Notes under the pieces: generated by a model
What the model was told of the DNA's origin: nothing
Seen by the model: only the letters and a program-made list of their open reading frames with translations
The model's database searches: none
Made by a program: the position numbers and the translations under genes
Shown: one piece after another, positions 15,769 to 23,596 of the stretch
How positions within the stretch are numbered: position 1 is the stretch's first letter
Layout: the number at the start of each line of letters is the position of its first letter
Source of the DNA: an uncultured Treponema sp.
GTDB taxonomy: Bacteria; Spirochaetota; Spirochaetia; Treponematales; Treponemataceae
DNA: 23,596 nt
NCBI GenBank assembly: GCA_946611835.1
Contig: CAMOEE010000008.1
Location: forward strand, 1-23,596
Reading direction: 5' to 3'

Positions 15769-16776
15769 ATGGCTTCACAGAATGAGAATGAAAAAAAAGC
15801 CCTGAAAAAACGCAAAGGCTTCGACTTCAACCGCTGGGGTTACTTTTTTATCGCGCCATTTTTTATCATTTTTACGATTTTCTCGTTAATCCCGCTTATT
15901 TCGACTTTCACCAACAGTTTGTTTGAGAACTATCGGGACGGCCTCACCCAGATTGGCCCTCGTTTTGTAGGCTTCGCAAACTTCGTTTCTGTCTTCAAGA
16001 GCGATATTCTCCGCTATATCGGAAATACCTTCATCATCTGGATGGCAGGTTTTATCCCACAGATTGCGATTTCGCTCCTTCTTTCAGTCTGGTTCACCAG
16101 CACTGACCTGAGAATCAAGGCCCAGCAGTTCTTCAAGACAGTAATCTATATGCCGAACCTTATCATGGCTTCAGCTTTCGCAATGCTTTTCTTCACCATT
16201 TTCTCTGATAACGGCCCTGCGAACAGCATTATCCTCAGGCTCGGTTTTGCCAACGAAAAAATCCGCTTCCTGAGTTCTGTAAGCTGGACCAGAGGTCTTG
16301 TTGCCACAATGAACTTCCTCATGTGGTACGGAAACACGACTATCATGCTCATGGCCGGCATCATGGGAATCGACGACAGCATATTTGAGGCCGCAAAAAT
16401 CGACGGAGCAAACCCCTTGCAGGTTTTCGTCAGGATTACAATGCCTATGCTCATGCCAATCTTCATCTATGTCCTGATTACAAGCCTTATCGGTGGTATC
16501 CAGATGTTCGATGTTCCTCAGATTTTGACCAACGGCGAAGGAAACCCAAACCGAACCAGCATGACACTCATCATGTACCTGAACAAGCACCTTGCAAGCA
16601 AGAACTACGGTATGGCAGGTGCGGTTTCTGTAATCACTTTCGCCCTTACCAGCGTATTCAGCTTCAGCATTTATTCAATGACAATGAACAAATACAGGAA
16701 CATGACAGGCGGCCACACAAGCACACACTCTAAAAAAGCAAAAAATAAGGGTATCACAGCAGGGGGAACAAAATAA
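15769..16776 (+). CDS. Sugar ABC transporter permease, MalF-like
   Basis: 335 residues with a charged cytoplasmic N-terminus (residues 1-22), then six predicted membrane helices beginning with WGYFFIAPFFIIFTIFSLIP. The cytoplasmic EAA loop at 207-226 (EAAKIDGANPLQVFVRITMP) contacts the ATPase and identifies it as a type-I importer permease. A hydrophilic, basic tail ends the protein. The ATG has AGGA about 8 nt upstream. Its TAA overlaps the ATG of the next gene (TAATG). The ATPase of this importer is not in the window; CUT1 systems often share one MsmK/UgpC-type ATPase encoded elsewhere. Confidence 0.93.
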   Translation: MASQNENEKKALKKRKGFDFNRWGYFFIAPFFIIFTIFSLIPLISTFTNSLFENYRDGLTQIGPRFVGFANFVSVFKSDILRYIGNTFIIWMAGFIPQIAISLLLSVWFTSTDLRIKAQQFFKTVIYMPNLIMASAFAMLFFTIFSDNGPANSIILRLGFANEKIRFLSSVSWTRGLVATMNFLMWYGNTTIMLMAGIMGIDDSIFEAAKIDGANPLQVFVRITMPMLMPIFIYVLITSLIGGIQMFDVPQILTNGEGNPNRTSMTLIMYLNKHLASKNYGMAGAVSVITFALTSVFSFSIYSMTMNKYRNMTGGHTSTHSKKAKNKGITAGGTK

Positions 16777-17618
16777 TGAACACACGATTCACCTTCTTAA
16801 GACGGCAGTTTTGCTACATCTGCCTTATCGTTCTCACGGTTGCATCTCTCTTTCCATTCTTCGTCCTTCTCGTAAACTCTACGCGAAGCCATGCCCAGAT
16901 TCAGAAGGGGTTCTCAGCCCTCTTCGGCACATTCTTCTTCGAGAATTTGGGAAAACTTCTCCACAACCCCAACATTCCGGTCATCAAGGCCCTGTTCAAC
17001 AGCGTTTTCGTATCTCTCATGTGCGCTCTTCTCACAACATACTTCTCGGCAATGACCGCATACGGAATCTATATGTACCACTTCAAGGGCCGAAACACGG
17101 CTTTCAAAGTCATCCTCGGAATTATGATGATTCCGACACAGGTTTCTTCCCTTGGTTTCATTCAGCTGCTTATCAAAATCGGCCTTATCGACACCCTGGC
17201 AGCCCTTTACATCCCGGCAATCGCCGCCCCTGTAGTCTTCTTCTATATGTATCAGGCGATGACGGCCACGCTCTCCTACTCGATAGTCGAGGCCGCCCGT
17301 ATAGATGGCTGTCCAGAATTCAGAATTTTTAATACAATAGTAATACCGCTTATGAAACCGGCTATCGCAGTTCAGGCAATCTTCGCCTTCGTTGGCTCAT
17401 GGAACAACTACTTCATTCCCGCCCTTGTCATCAACAGCAAGGCAAAGAAGACTATCCCAATCCTGATTGCCCAGCTCCGAAGCGCGGACTACCAGAAGTT
17501 CGATATGGGACAGGTCTACATCTTCATCTGTCTGGCGATTATTCCGCTGGTCATCGTATACCTCTTCCTCTCAAGGAACATCATCCGTGGAGTTTCAGTA
17601 GGCGCAGTAAAAGAATAA
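16776..17618 (+). CDS. Sugar ABC transporter permease, MalG-like
   Basis: 280 residues and six predicted membrane helices. The first spans about residues 11-33, and the EAA loop at 172-191 (EAARIDGCPEFRIFNTIVIP) is the MalG-type ATPase contact. The C-terminus ends in the usual LSRNIIRGVSVGAVKE pattern of this subfamily. Its ATG overlaps the preceding stop codon by one base, so translation is coupled and the two permeases should be made in equal amounts to form the heterodimeric channel. The hexokinase gene begins 13 bp after its stop. Confidence 0.94.
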   Translation: MNTRFTFLRRQFCYICLIVLTVASLFPFFVLLVNSTRSHAQIQKGFSALFGTFFFENLGKLLHNPNIPVIKALFNSVFVSLMCALLTTYFSAMTAYGIYMYHFKGRNTAFKVILGIMMIPTQVSSLGFIQLLIKIGLIDTLAALYIPAIAAPVVFFYMYQAMTATLSYSIVEAARIDGCPEFRIFNTIVIPLMKPAIAVQAIFAFVGSWNNYFIPALVINSKAKKTIPILIAQLRSADYQKFDMGQVYIFICLAIIPLVIVYLFLSRNIIRGVSVGAVKE

Positions 17619-17631
17619 AAAGAGGCAAAAA

Positions 17632-18903
17632 ATGAACGGAAATGTCACACGATTTTTGAATGAGCACGGTTTTTACACCGATTGGGACTTGAACGGCTTT
17701 GCCCAGTCAATCCGTAAGGACATGCAGAACCGCTTTCTTGGAAAAAAATCATATCAGGACATGATTCCGACATACATCGACCCAAGCCTAATCACGATTG
17801 GCGAGAAATCCGTAATCGTGATTGATGCCGGCGGCACGAACTTCCGTTCATCACTCGTAACTTTCTCAAAGGACGGCAAGGCCTCGGTCTCCGACTTTGA
17901 GAAAACAAAGATGCCGGGCACAGAAAGCGAGCTTAGCAAAAGCGAATTCTTTACCCAGATTGCAAAAAACATCGGGAGATTCAAGAACAAGTGCAGTGAA
18001 ATCTGCTTCTGCTTCTCTTATGCCATGCAAATCACAGAAGACCACGACGGCATCCTCACGAACTTCTCAAAAGAAGTCAAAGCACCTGAGGTTGTCGGAA
18101 GCCACATCGGTCATGAACTGAAAAACACTCTCGTTGCCCAGGGCTGGACCAACGACCCAAAAATCATACTCCTCAATGACACAGTTTCCGCTCTTCTTGC
18201 AGGAGTAAGCGGCAAAAAATATTCATCATACATCGGTTTTATTCTTGGAACCGGGCTAAACGCCGCATTTCTTCATCCGGAAAACAGCGAATACGAGCTT
18301 AAAAAGCAGATTGTTGTATGCGAGAGTGCAAAATTCGGCGGCTTCAAGAATTCAGACTTCGACATTCTTCTCGACGAAAAGAGCGTAAAACCAGGCTCAT
18401 CCCCTCTCGAAAAACTTTGCTCGGGAGCATATCTGGGACCTCTGGCACTTGAAACAATTCATCTTGCCGCAAACGAAGGCCTTTTCTCAGAAGCTTTGAG
18501 CAGGGAAATCACCCAAAAAGACTCTCTTTCCCTCATCGAAGTCAACGCTTTCCTTTTGAGCTATCAGCACGGCGAAGGAAAGGAAATTTTCACCAGCACA
18601 ACAAAAGAAGACAAGGCGATTCTTTTTGAAATCTTTGATGCGCTCGTAAACCGGATGGCCCAGCTCGCAGCAAGCGTTCTTGCAGCCTGCCTGATTCAGT
18701 GCAACGAAGGAAAAAGCCCTGACTCCCCTGTCTGCATAGCCTGCAACGGCACTACCTTCTTCAAAACATACAGGGTTATCGAGCGGACAAAAGAATACCT
18801 TGCGAAAATCCTCGACGAAGAGGGAATGAAGCTTTATTACGAAATTCTTCCCGAAGAGTCGGATATTACGAGGGGCACTGCAATGGCGGCCTTCACCATT
18901 TAG
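17632..18903 (+). CDS. Hexokinase-family glucose kinase
   Basis: 423 residues matching the eukaryote-like hexokinase family, which treponemes use in place of the small ROK glucokinases. Visible motifs are the phosphate-1 loop IDAGGTNFRSSLV (about 64-76), the sugar-binding FSYAMQ...DGILTNFSKE region (about 128-148), LLNDTVSALLAG with the catalytic Asp at 183, the phosphate-2 loop GFILGTGLNAAF (202-213) and an adenosine-site stretch VCIACNGTTFFKT near the C-terminus. It would phosphorylate free glucose released in the cytoplasm to glucose-6-phosphate. AGAGG precedes the ATG and the gene is last in the transporter operon. It converges on the lipoprotein GH5 gene with a 21-bp gap and no evident terminator. 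Confidence 0.88.
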   Translation: MNGNVTRFLNEHGFYTDWDLNGFAQSIRKDMQNRFLGKKSYQDMIPTYIDPSLITIGEKSVIVIDAGGTNFRSSLVTFSKDGKASVSDFEKTKMPGTESELSKSEFFTQIAKNIGRFKNKCSEICFCFSYAMQITEDHDGILTNFSKEVKAPEVVGSHIGHELKNTLVAQGWTNDPKIILLNDTVSALLAGVSGKKYSSYIGFILGTGLNAAFLHPENSEYELKKQIVVCESAKFGGFKNSDFDILLDEKSVKPGSSPLEKLCSGAYLGPLALETIHLAANEGLFSEALSREITQKDSLSLIEVNAFLLSYQHGEGKEIFTSTTKEDKAILFEIFDALVNRMAQLAASVLAACLIQCNEGKSPDSPVCIACNGTTFFKTYRVIERTKEYLAKILDEEGMKLYYEILPEESDITRGTAMAAFTI

Positions 18904-18924
18904 CCCCCCCATTTTTTCCATTTT

Positions 18925-20100
18925 CTATTTCATCATCGCATTTATAAGATCCGGGAAGAACCAGCTTAAGTCTTTACGGTCAAAGTAGCCGTGCCGCTCT
19001 GCCGGGTCACTTCCTCCGTTTGAGACTGTTGACATATTATCCCAGAGAAGAACCGGTATACCCAAGGCTTTGGCTTTTCCGAAATAGTATTCAGCCCACT
19101 TTATGCGTTCTGAGGTGTTGTTCTTGTCACTTGCGCTGGTCTCCCCTATTATCACGGGAATTCCTTTTGAAGTGTAACTTGATTTTATTGTCTTGAAGAG
19201 CCAGTCAACCGAAGCTTTTTGCGATGAACCGAAACTTGTGACGTACATATCTTTCATGCAGAACTCAAAAGGTGCGTATGCATGGAGGGAGACAATCAGC
19301 CTTCCTGAAGTCTTGTCTCTTGGGAGTGACCAGCCATCAGTCATGCTGGGGCTTGCGGCATAGGGAGCGACCATCACATAGCGGCTGGCGTTTTTTCCGC
19401 CACCTGCGCGAATCACATCAAGGGCGGCATTTTCGTACTCACGGATGATAGAATTTGCAGCCCTTACTTTTGCTTCATCGCCACCTGGAGTATTCCATTC
19501 GTAGCTTTTTTCCACCGCACGAGGCTCATTCAAGAGCTCAAAAATCAATCTTTCGTCATAGTCTTTGAAAGCAGCAGAAATTTGGCGCCAGATTGCGCTT
19601 ATGTAGGATTTTGACTGATTTTTCAGGGCAGTATTGTTTTCGGGGACACAAAAACCGTAAGTGGAGCTCATCTGCTCTTCGCTGAGATTATCATGGTGAA
19701 TATTGATAATGACTTTCAGGTCGGATGCAAGAGACCAGTCCACAATCTCCTTTACCCGGTCCATCCATGCTGAGTCAATCGTGTAATTCGTGTCTTCCGT
19801 GATGTGGTTGTGCCAGCTCACAGGAATTCGGATTGTTTTAAATCCCTTTTGAACGACTGCCTGAATCATTGCCTGACTGGTCGCCGGCATTCCCCAGCTT
19901 GTCTCGGTTGAAAGGCCTTTGTTGGACTTGTCGCCTGTTGAATTTGCATCGAGGGTGTTTCCGAGATTCCATCCGGCATTAAATGAAAGAGAATTCATTT
20001 CATCAACTTCTTCAGCCTTGCAGGAAGCAAAAAGCACCGCCGAAGCAAAAATCACAAGCAGGCATAGCCTAAAACTATGCTTAAAAACCGAACTTTTCAT
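18925..20100 (-). CDS. Lipoprotein GH5 endoglucanase
   Basis: 391 residues. The signal peptide ends in a spirochaete-type lipobox (LFASC, lipidated C27), followed by a GH5 TIM barrel (about 36-388). It has GWNLGNTLDA (43-52), TIRIPVSW, HHDN, the acid/base LNEPR (E192), SLHAYAP, the nucleophile IIGETSA (E320) and LWDN (W353), so all core GH5 residues are present and it should be active on beta-1,4 or mixed-linkage glucan. It is a paralogue of the GH5 at 5674-6876 but is membrane-anchored instead of free. GAGGGG lies 7 nt before the ATG. It follows the laminarinase gene by 66 bp with a hairpin between them, and the pair probably forms an operon. Confidence 0.9.
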   Translation of the reverse strand: MKSSVFKHSFRLCLLVIFASAVLFASCKAEEVDEMNSLSFNAGWNLGNTLDANSTGDKSNKGLSTETSWGMPATSQAMIQAVVQKGFKTIRIPVSWHNHITEDTNYTIDSAWMDRVKEIVDWSLASDLKVIINIHHDNLSEEQMSSTYGFCVPENNTALKNQSKSYISAIWRQISAAFKDYDERLIFELLNEPRAVEKSYEWNTPGGDEAKVRAANSIIREYENAALDVIRAGGGKNASRYVMVAPYAASPSMTDGWSLPRDKTSGRLIVSLHAYAPFEFCMKDMYVTSFGSSQKASVDWLFKTIKSSYTSKGIPVIIGETSASDKNNTSERIKWAEYYFGKAKALGIPVLLWDNMSTVSNGGSDPAERHGYFDRKDLSWFFPDLINAMMK

Positions 20101-20123
20101 TCACATTCCCCTCATACGAATAA

Positions 20124-20144
20124 TGCCTTGCACGAGGCAAGGCA
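20124..20144 (-). repeat. Intercistronic hairpin between the GH16 and GH5 genes
   Basis: TGCCTTGC (20124-20131) and GCAAGGCA (20137-20144) form a perfect 8-bp stem with a 5-nt loop in the 66-bp gap. On the transcribed minus strand no T-run follows (TTATTCG), so it is more likely an mRNA-stabilising or partial-termination element than a strong terminator. Confidence 0.6.
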
Positions 20145-20166
20145 TCACAGGCAATTTTATACCGCT

Positions 20167-22461
20167 TTATTTTTTGTCTTTTTTCTGCACTTCCTCAACG
20201 ACGATAGAATCAATCGTGACTGTGTGCGGCTGGGTTATAATCTTGTTAGAAACCGCACCCATTGAAATCGTAAAGATAACATTCGGGTCTGTGTCCATTC
20301 CCATCGTGAACTGCCAGCTGTAATCCTTCATCTCAGGTCCAACACTGAATTTGAGGGTGTTAGAATATGGATACCAGTTGTCATCCTTTGAACCGTCACG
20401 CTGAAGGGCGAGCATGATTGTCCTTTCAAGGCTTGATTTTGCTTTCAGACTGATTTTGTACATCTTGCCCTTTTCGAGCAGACATCCGTTCTGCTTGAGC
20501 TGAATCATCCAGTCCAGGTTTCCAGTGTTGTCAATTGTGACTTCAGCAGCTTCCTTTCCCCGGCTTCCATTTACTTCACAGCCAGCGCTTGAGTTCTGGT
20601 GAGCATAAAGTTCCCAGCCTGTCATTCCCCGCTCAAAATCACCGTTCATAACGACCTTGTTCTCTTTTACGAAGACATTGTCAACAAAAACCGAACCGCC
20701 GTCACTTCCAAGCATGAGGGTGAAATCAATCGGCTCATCAGAAGCCGGTGTATAAACCCACTCAAAATGACCTGGAATCACGGCCTTTGTCTTCGCATCA
20801 GTTTTGCCAGTCATAACACGGACTTTCTGCTCGACATCACCATATTTTACAGTCACGAAAGTCGTTTTTGTTGAATAAGCGTCGAATTTAACGATGTAGG
20901 TAAGGCCTTTCTCAAGCTTGAGGCCAGTCTGACGGATTACCACATCCTCAGGCTTTGCTTTCTTCGGGGAAGTAACTTTAAGCATTCGTGCGCGGTCTTT
21001 AGTAACAGAGACTTCAGCACCTGCCTTGTTGTCGATTTCCCAGTCACCAAGGCGCTTTTTTCCTTCCTGGAACTGACCGTTCATGATGTAGTTTCCGTCC
21101 GGCAGGCAGGCCTTTCCGAAACTCATGTCAATCTCACCGATTTTTTCAAGGCGGATATTTGAGATGTGGATTGCGGCGGTCGAGCCTTGCGCACCACAGT
21201 TGTATTCAAGGCGGCAGTCAGGGTCAGAATCTGCCATCATGTTGAACTCATAAGAGAAATGCTGTTTTTTTGTCGTAAGCTTGACTTTTACATCGCCGAA
21301 CCTGCGCTCGTAGCTGTTGTTCGGGGCTGTGATACCTGTAATCATAGTGCGGTCAGCATCTGCATAAGCGTCGAATGAATAGCGGTAAGTATACCCCTGA
21401 TTGAGAGGAACTTTTGCCTGAACATACTGAACTGAATATTCCAGCGAGCCTGCGTTCGTTGATTTGATTGTGTGGTTGCTTCCGTCTGTCTCGATCGAGC
21501 CTTCACCGCCGCCCGCAAGCATGAATTCCCATGCGCTCTTCTGCTGAGAAATCATGTTTCCAGAAGCGTCAGTCTTTGCCACGACAGGAGCCTTTGCCGG
21601 TTTCTCAACATTCTCATTGTATTCTTTTTTCTGATAGATTTTGACATAATCGACATACATTTTTGCGTCGTCAGAATTCGGGTCAAAATTCACGGAGTCG
21701 TCCGGATAGCCGACCCAGGAACCACCGACGGCAAGATTCAGGATAACATAGAAAGGCTGGTCAAAAGGAGCCGGGAAAGTCTGCTCACCGAATCCGGGTC
21801 TCTTTGTGAACCAGTCATTCACGGTCTGATAGCATTTTCCGTCACAGTACCAGCGGATTTCACCAGGTTCCCACTCAACTGCGAAAGTATGAAAATCATT
21901 GTGGTAGTCGCCGTCAGAAAGAACCACGGTCTGCTGCTGCATTCCGTGAGGCTCACCATAGTGAAGGGTTCCGTAGAGCTTGTTTGTCTCCTGACCCATT
22001 ACCTCCATAATGTCAATCTCACCGCATTTCGGCCACTGACCATAGAAAGTCTCGTCGTCCGGCATCATCCAGAAAGCAGGTAAAAATCCCTTTCCCTTGG
22101 GAACCTTGAGCCTGGCTTCGAAGCGGCCATAAGTATAAGCATGTTTTCCCTGAGTGTTGATTCGGCCAGAAGTATAATAAACGGTGCCATCCTTCTTTTC
22201 TGTTTTGAGAGCCTGAATTACGAGGCAGCCATCTTTTAGATAAGTATTCTTTTTTGAGTCATCGTAAGACTGCAGCTCGGCGTTTACCCAGCCCGGCTCA
22301 TGGAATTCATAGTTCCAGTCCTTTGTGTTAAGTTTCTTTCCGTTGAAGTCTTCCTGCCAAACCAAGTCTTTTTCAGTGTACTCGGATGGTTTTCCCTGCG
22401 CAAACACGCCCGTAGAAGCCAGCGCAAGAGAAGAAGCAAGCAAGATTTTAGCCATCTTCAT
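20167..22461 (-). CDS. Secreted GH16 laminarinase (endo-beta-1,3-glucanase) with three CBM-like modules
   Basis: 764 residues. The signal peptide ends near ASTGVFA (about 21). The GH16 jelly-roll (about 30-282) carries NAELQSYDD, FEARLKVPKGKGFLPAFWMMP and the catalytic EIDIME, with nucleophile E148, D150 and acid/base E153. The extra residue in E-x-D-x-x-E (the beta-bulge form) is typical of beta-1,3-glucanases, whereas lichenases have E-x-D-x-E. Three successive jelly-roll modules follow at about 305-443, 455-600 and 602-757, each with the look of CBM4/9-type domains (MNGQFQ..., MNGDFERGMTGWELY...). They would anchor the enzyme to insoluble glucan. The first module is more divergent. AGGAG lies 6 nt before the ATG at 22461. 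The gene leads the GH16-GH5 pair. Confidence 0.9.
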   Translation of the reverse strand: MKMAKILLASSLALASTGVFAQGKPSEYTEKDLVWQEDFNGKKLNTKDWNYEFHEPGWVNAELQSYDDSKKNTYLKDGCLVIQALKTEKKDGTVYYTSGRINTQGKHAYTYGRFEARLKVPKGKGFLPAFWMMPDDETFYGQWPKCGEIDIMEVMGQETNKLYGTLHYGEPHGMQQQTVVLSDGDYHNDFHTFAVEWEPGEIRWYCDGKCYQTVNDWFTKRPGFGEQTFPAPFDQPFYVILNLAVGGSWVGYPDDSVNFDPNSDDAKMYVDYVKIYQKKEYNENVEKPAKAPVVAKTDASGNMISQQKSAWEFMLAGGGEGSIETDGSNHTIKSTNAGSLEYSVQYVQAKVPLNQGYTYRYSFDAYADADRTMITGITAPNNSYERRFGDVKVKLTTKKQHFSYEFNMMADSDPDCRLEYNCGAQGSTAAIHISNIRLEKIGEIDMSFGKACLPDGNYIMNGQFQEGKKRLGDWEIDNKAGAEVSVTKDRARMLKVTSPKKAKPEDVVIRQTGLKLEKGLTYIVKFDAYSTKTTFVTVKYGDVEQKVRVMTGKTDAKTKAVIPGHFEWVYTPASDEPIDFTLMLGSDGGSVFVDNVFVKENKVVMNGDFERGMTGWELYAHQNSSAGCEVNGSRGKEAAEVTIDNTGNLDWMIQLKQNGCLLEKGKMYKISLKAKSSLERTIMLALQRDGSKDDNWYPYSNTLKFSVGPEMKDYSWQFTMGMDTDPNVIFTISMGAVSNKIITQPHTVTIDSIVVEEVQKKDKK

Positions 22462-22582
22462 AATTTTCTCCTACTTTTTTCAGTTTGATAGGACAATTTT
22501 AAATCAGATTTCCAATATCTCTATCGAATTATTGTACAAAATATCAAAATGAAGCAGAAACTTTCCGGCATGGAATTGGCAT

Positions 22583-22609
22583 AAAAAAAGACGGCAATTG
22601 CCTGCCGCC
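22583..22609 (-). terminator. Rho-independent terminator of the broken lipoprotein gene
   Basis: On the minus strand GGCGGCA-GGCAAT-TGCCGTC forms a 7-bp stem (one G-U wobble) followed by seven T residues (plus-strand A-run 22583-22589). It lies about 32 bp beyond the last stop codon (22642) of the frameshifted gene, so it is that gene's terminator and insulates the GH16 gene downstream. Confidence 0.8.
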
Positions 22610-22641
22610 TTAAAAAAAACGATTAAAAACTCGGGATAATA

Positions 22642-23502
22642 TTATGAATCCTGATATTCAAGCAAAGATGCGTAAATTACCTCGCTGTAGTGGTTGGCAA
22701 TCATACGCGACAAATCCTTGTTTTCCCCTCTTTCATTATCCATTGAAAGAGCGTGTTGATGTCGAATCCACTTTAGCGAGGGCATCATCTACTTTTGTGG
22801 TGTACCACCTTGTCTCCTTGACGGTGCCTGTCGTTGAAGTTTTTGTTCTTGAAATATGCTCCGTGTATCCGCTTGCATCGCAGTCAAAAAAAACTTGTCG
22901 ATTCCGCAACGGTAAAACTCATACCCCTCCTCTACTGGGGCTACCCTGGTCACTATGTCGGGCTCCATGAGAAAATTAAATACATTCGGGAATTGCGTCG
23001 CATGAGAACTTGTCAGCCCCCTTGGAGTTCCGAACGTGTACACGACAAATCTTAAGCTTCTTTTCGTTATAGGCAGTTCCATAATATTTTTCGATGTAAT
23101 TTTTTGCTTCATCATAAACCTTAGTTGCCGCTTCAAGGAAGCCTTGATGGTCTCCACTCTTCCCAATCATAAAATTTCCGGCCCACTCAGCCCTGTAATT
23201 GATGCTCCTCGGAAATACGACGACAAGGTCGTATCCGCCAATATTCTTATGAGCAAAAGAGTATGAAACAGTGTCGGTTTCAGCAACATCGTAATTTAAA
23301 AACAGACTCCGAAAGATTTTTATTCACAGGATATATCTTATCGCTCAGGTTTGCTGAAATATATGTATTAAAAGAAATGACTTTCTCAGGTGCCGGAGCA
23401 GGCTCATTATCGTCATTGTCCGAACAGCCACAAACTAAAGAGAGCACAAAAATTGTGGCGACCATAAATCTAAGATAAGATTTTTTCAATTTTTTTCTTC
23501 AT
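22642..23502 (-). pseudogene. Lipoprotein gene broken by about five frameshifts, unknown function
   Basis: Joining adjacent minus-strand frames rebuilds one protein of about 285 residues. Signal peptide and lipobox VLSLVCGC; acidic linker SDNDDNEPAPAPE; then SFAHKNIGGYDLVVVFPRS, GFLEAATKVYDEAKNYIEKY, MEPDIVTRVAPVEEGYEFYR, TRWYTTKVDDALAKVD, and a C-terminus ending SEVIYASLLEYQDS before a TAA at 22642. Apparent frame changes lie near 23490-23496 (a T7 run on the plus strand), 23295-23302, about 22976-22985, 22886-22893 (an A8 run) and 22738-22746. Without the first, translation could start at the TTG at 23489. I do not recognise the family. The terminator just downstream shows the gene was once a normal unit. 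Clustered sequencing errors are the alternative to true decay, but the neighbouring genes are intact. Confidence 0.7.
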
Positions 23503-23542
23503 TTACTGCCGAAACTACATAAATTTTTCAAATATATATACA

Positions 23543-23556
23543 GAGGATTTTTCCTC
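23543..23556 (+). repeat. Short hairpin upstream of the last gene
   Basis: GAGGA-TTTT-TCCTC is a perfect 5-bp stem with a 4-nt loop, ending 14 nt before the GGAG ribosome site of the gene at 23581. It could lie in the mRNA leader. The flanks are very AT-rich and no confident promoter could be fixed. Confidence 0.3.
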
Positions 23557-23580
23557 AAAAATATATGTTTGGAGAAAGTT

Positions 23581-23596
23581 ATGGAAAACAGAAAAC
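23581..23596 (+). CDS. Start of an unidentified gene (five codons visible)
   Basis: An ATG at 23581 follows GGAGAAAGTT, an ideal ribosome binding site with GGAG 6 nt before the start. The visible protein is only MENRK, so no function can be suggested. It is divergent from the broken lipoprotein gene. Confidence 0.55.

Noticed and set aside
16146..16590. Long minus-strand open frames opposite the first permease
   Set aside because: They are frame shadows of a well-supported membrane protein gene and show no domain, start signal or sensible composition.
22789..23166. 125-residue minus-strand frame as an independent protein
   Set aside because: Only its middle part is protein-like and continues the broken lipoprotein; its N-terminal part is a shadow of the neighbouring frame.
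1..23596. CRISPR arrays, tRNA or rRNA genes, insertion sequences, riboswitches
   Set aside because: I looked for direct repeat-spacer patterns, cloverleaf-like sequences, transposase frames and long structured leaders and saw none that could be supported.

Overview
The window looks like chromosomal DNA of a carbohydrate-degrading spirochaete, most likely a gut or rumen Treponema. This is inferred from a spirochaete-style lipobox (LFASC), a hexokinase-family glucose kinase, sensor proteins of a kind I associate with treponemes, the lack of SusC/SusD genes, and a dense set of plant-polysaccharide enzymes. No rRNA, tRNA, CRISPR array or insertion sequence was seen.

Layout. (1) 1-830: the start of a minus-strand hipBA-like toxin-antitoxin operon, with a clear promoter and three palindromic operators, then a decayed C-terminal remnant of a DUF4143-type ATPase. 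(2) 942-3674: a FadL/OmpP1-like outer-membrane protein and, convergent with no gap, a secreted pectate lyase (PL1). (3) 3777-6876, minus strand: a secreted GH5 endoglucanase followed 16 bp later by a soluble LacI-type sugar-receptor domain fused to a diguanylate cyclase (GGDEF). (4) 7091-10423, plus strand: a large cytoplasmic glycoside phosphorylase related to GH94/GH149/GH161. (5) 10456-14208, minus strand: an AraC regulator, a membrane Cache-PAS-GGDEF cyclase, and an orphan TRAP-type binding lipoprotein whose start overlaps the cyclase's end. (6) 14369-18903, plus strand: a CUT1 sugar ABC transporter (binding lipoprotein, two permeases, no ATPase) and a hexokinase. (7) 18925-22461, minus strand: a GH16 laminarinase with three carbohydrate-binding-like modules, then a lipoprotein GH5 endoglucanase. 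(8) 22583-23502, minus strand: a lipoprotein gene broken by several frameshifts but still followed by a good terminator. At 23581 a plus-strand gene begins and runs off the window.

How the genes fit together (inference). The GH16 enzyme (catalytic EIDIME, the beta-1,3-glucanase form) and the two GH5 enzymes would cut beta-1,3 and mixed-linkage or beta-1,4 glucans in the periplasm or at the membrane. The CUT1 transporter would import oligosaccharides. The cytoplasmic phosphorylase would release glucose-1-phosphate and the hexokinase would phosphorylate free glucose. The pectate lyase adds a pectin activity. The AraC protein is divergent from the transporter operon and is the obvious candidate regulator. 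Unusually, two different diguanylate cyclases, each with a ligand-binding input domain, sit inside this locus, which suggests that sugar or organic-acid sensing feeds into cyclic-di-GMP levels.
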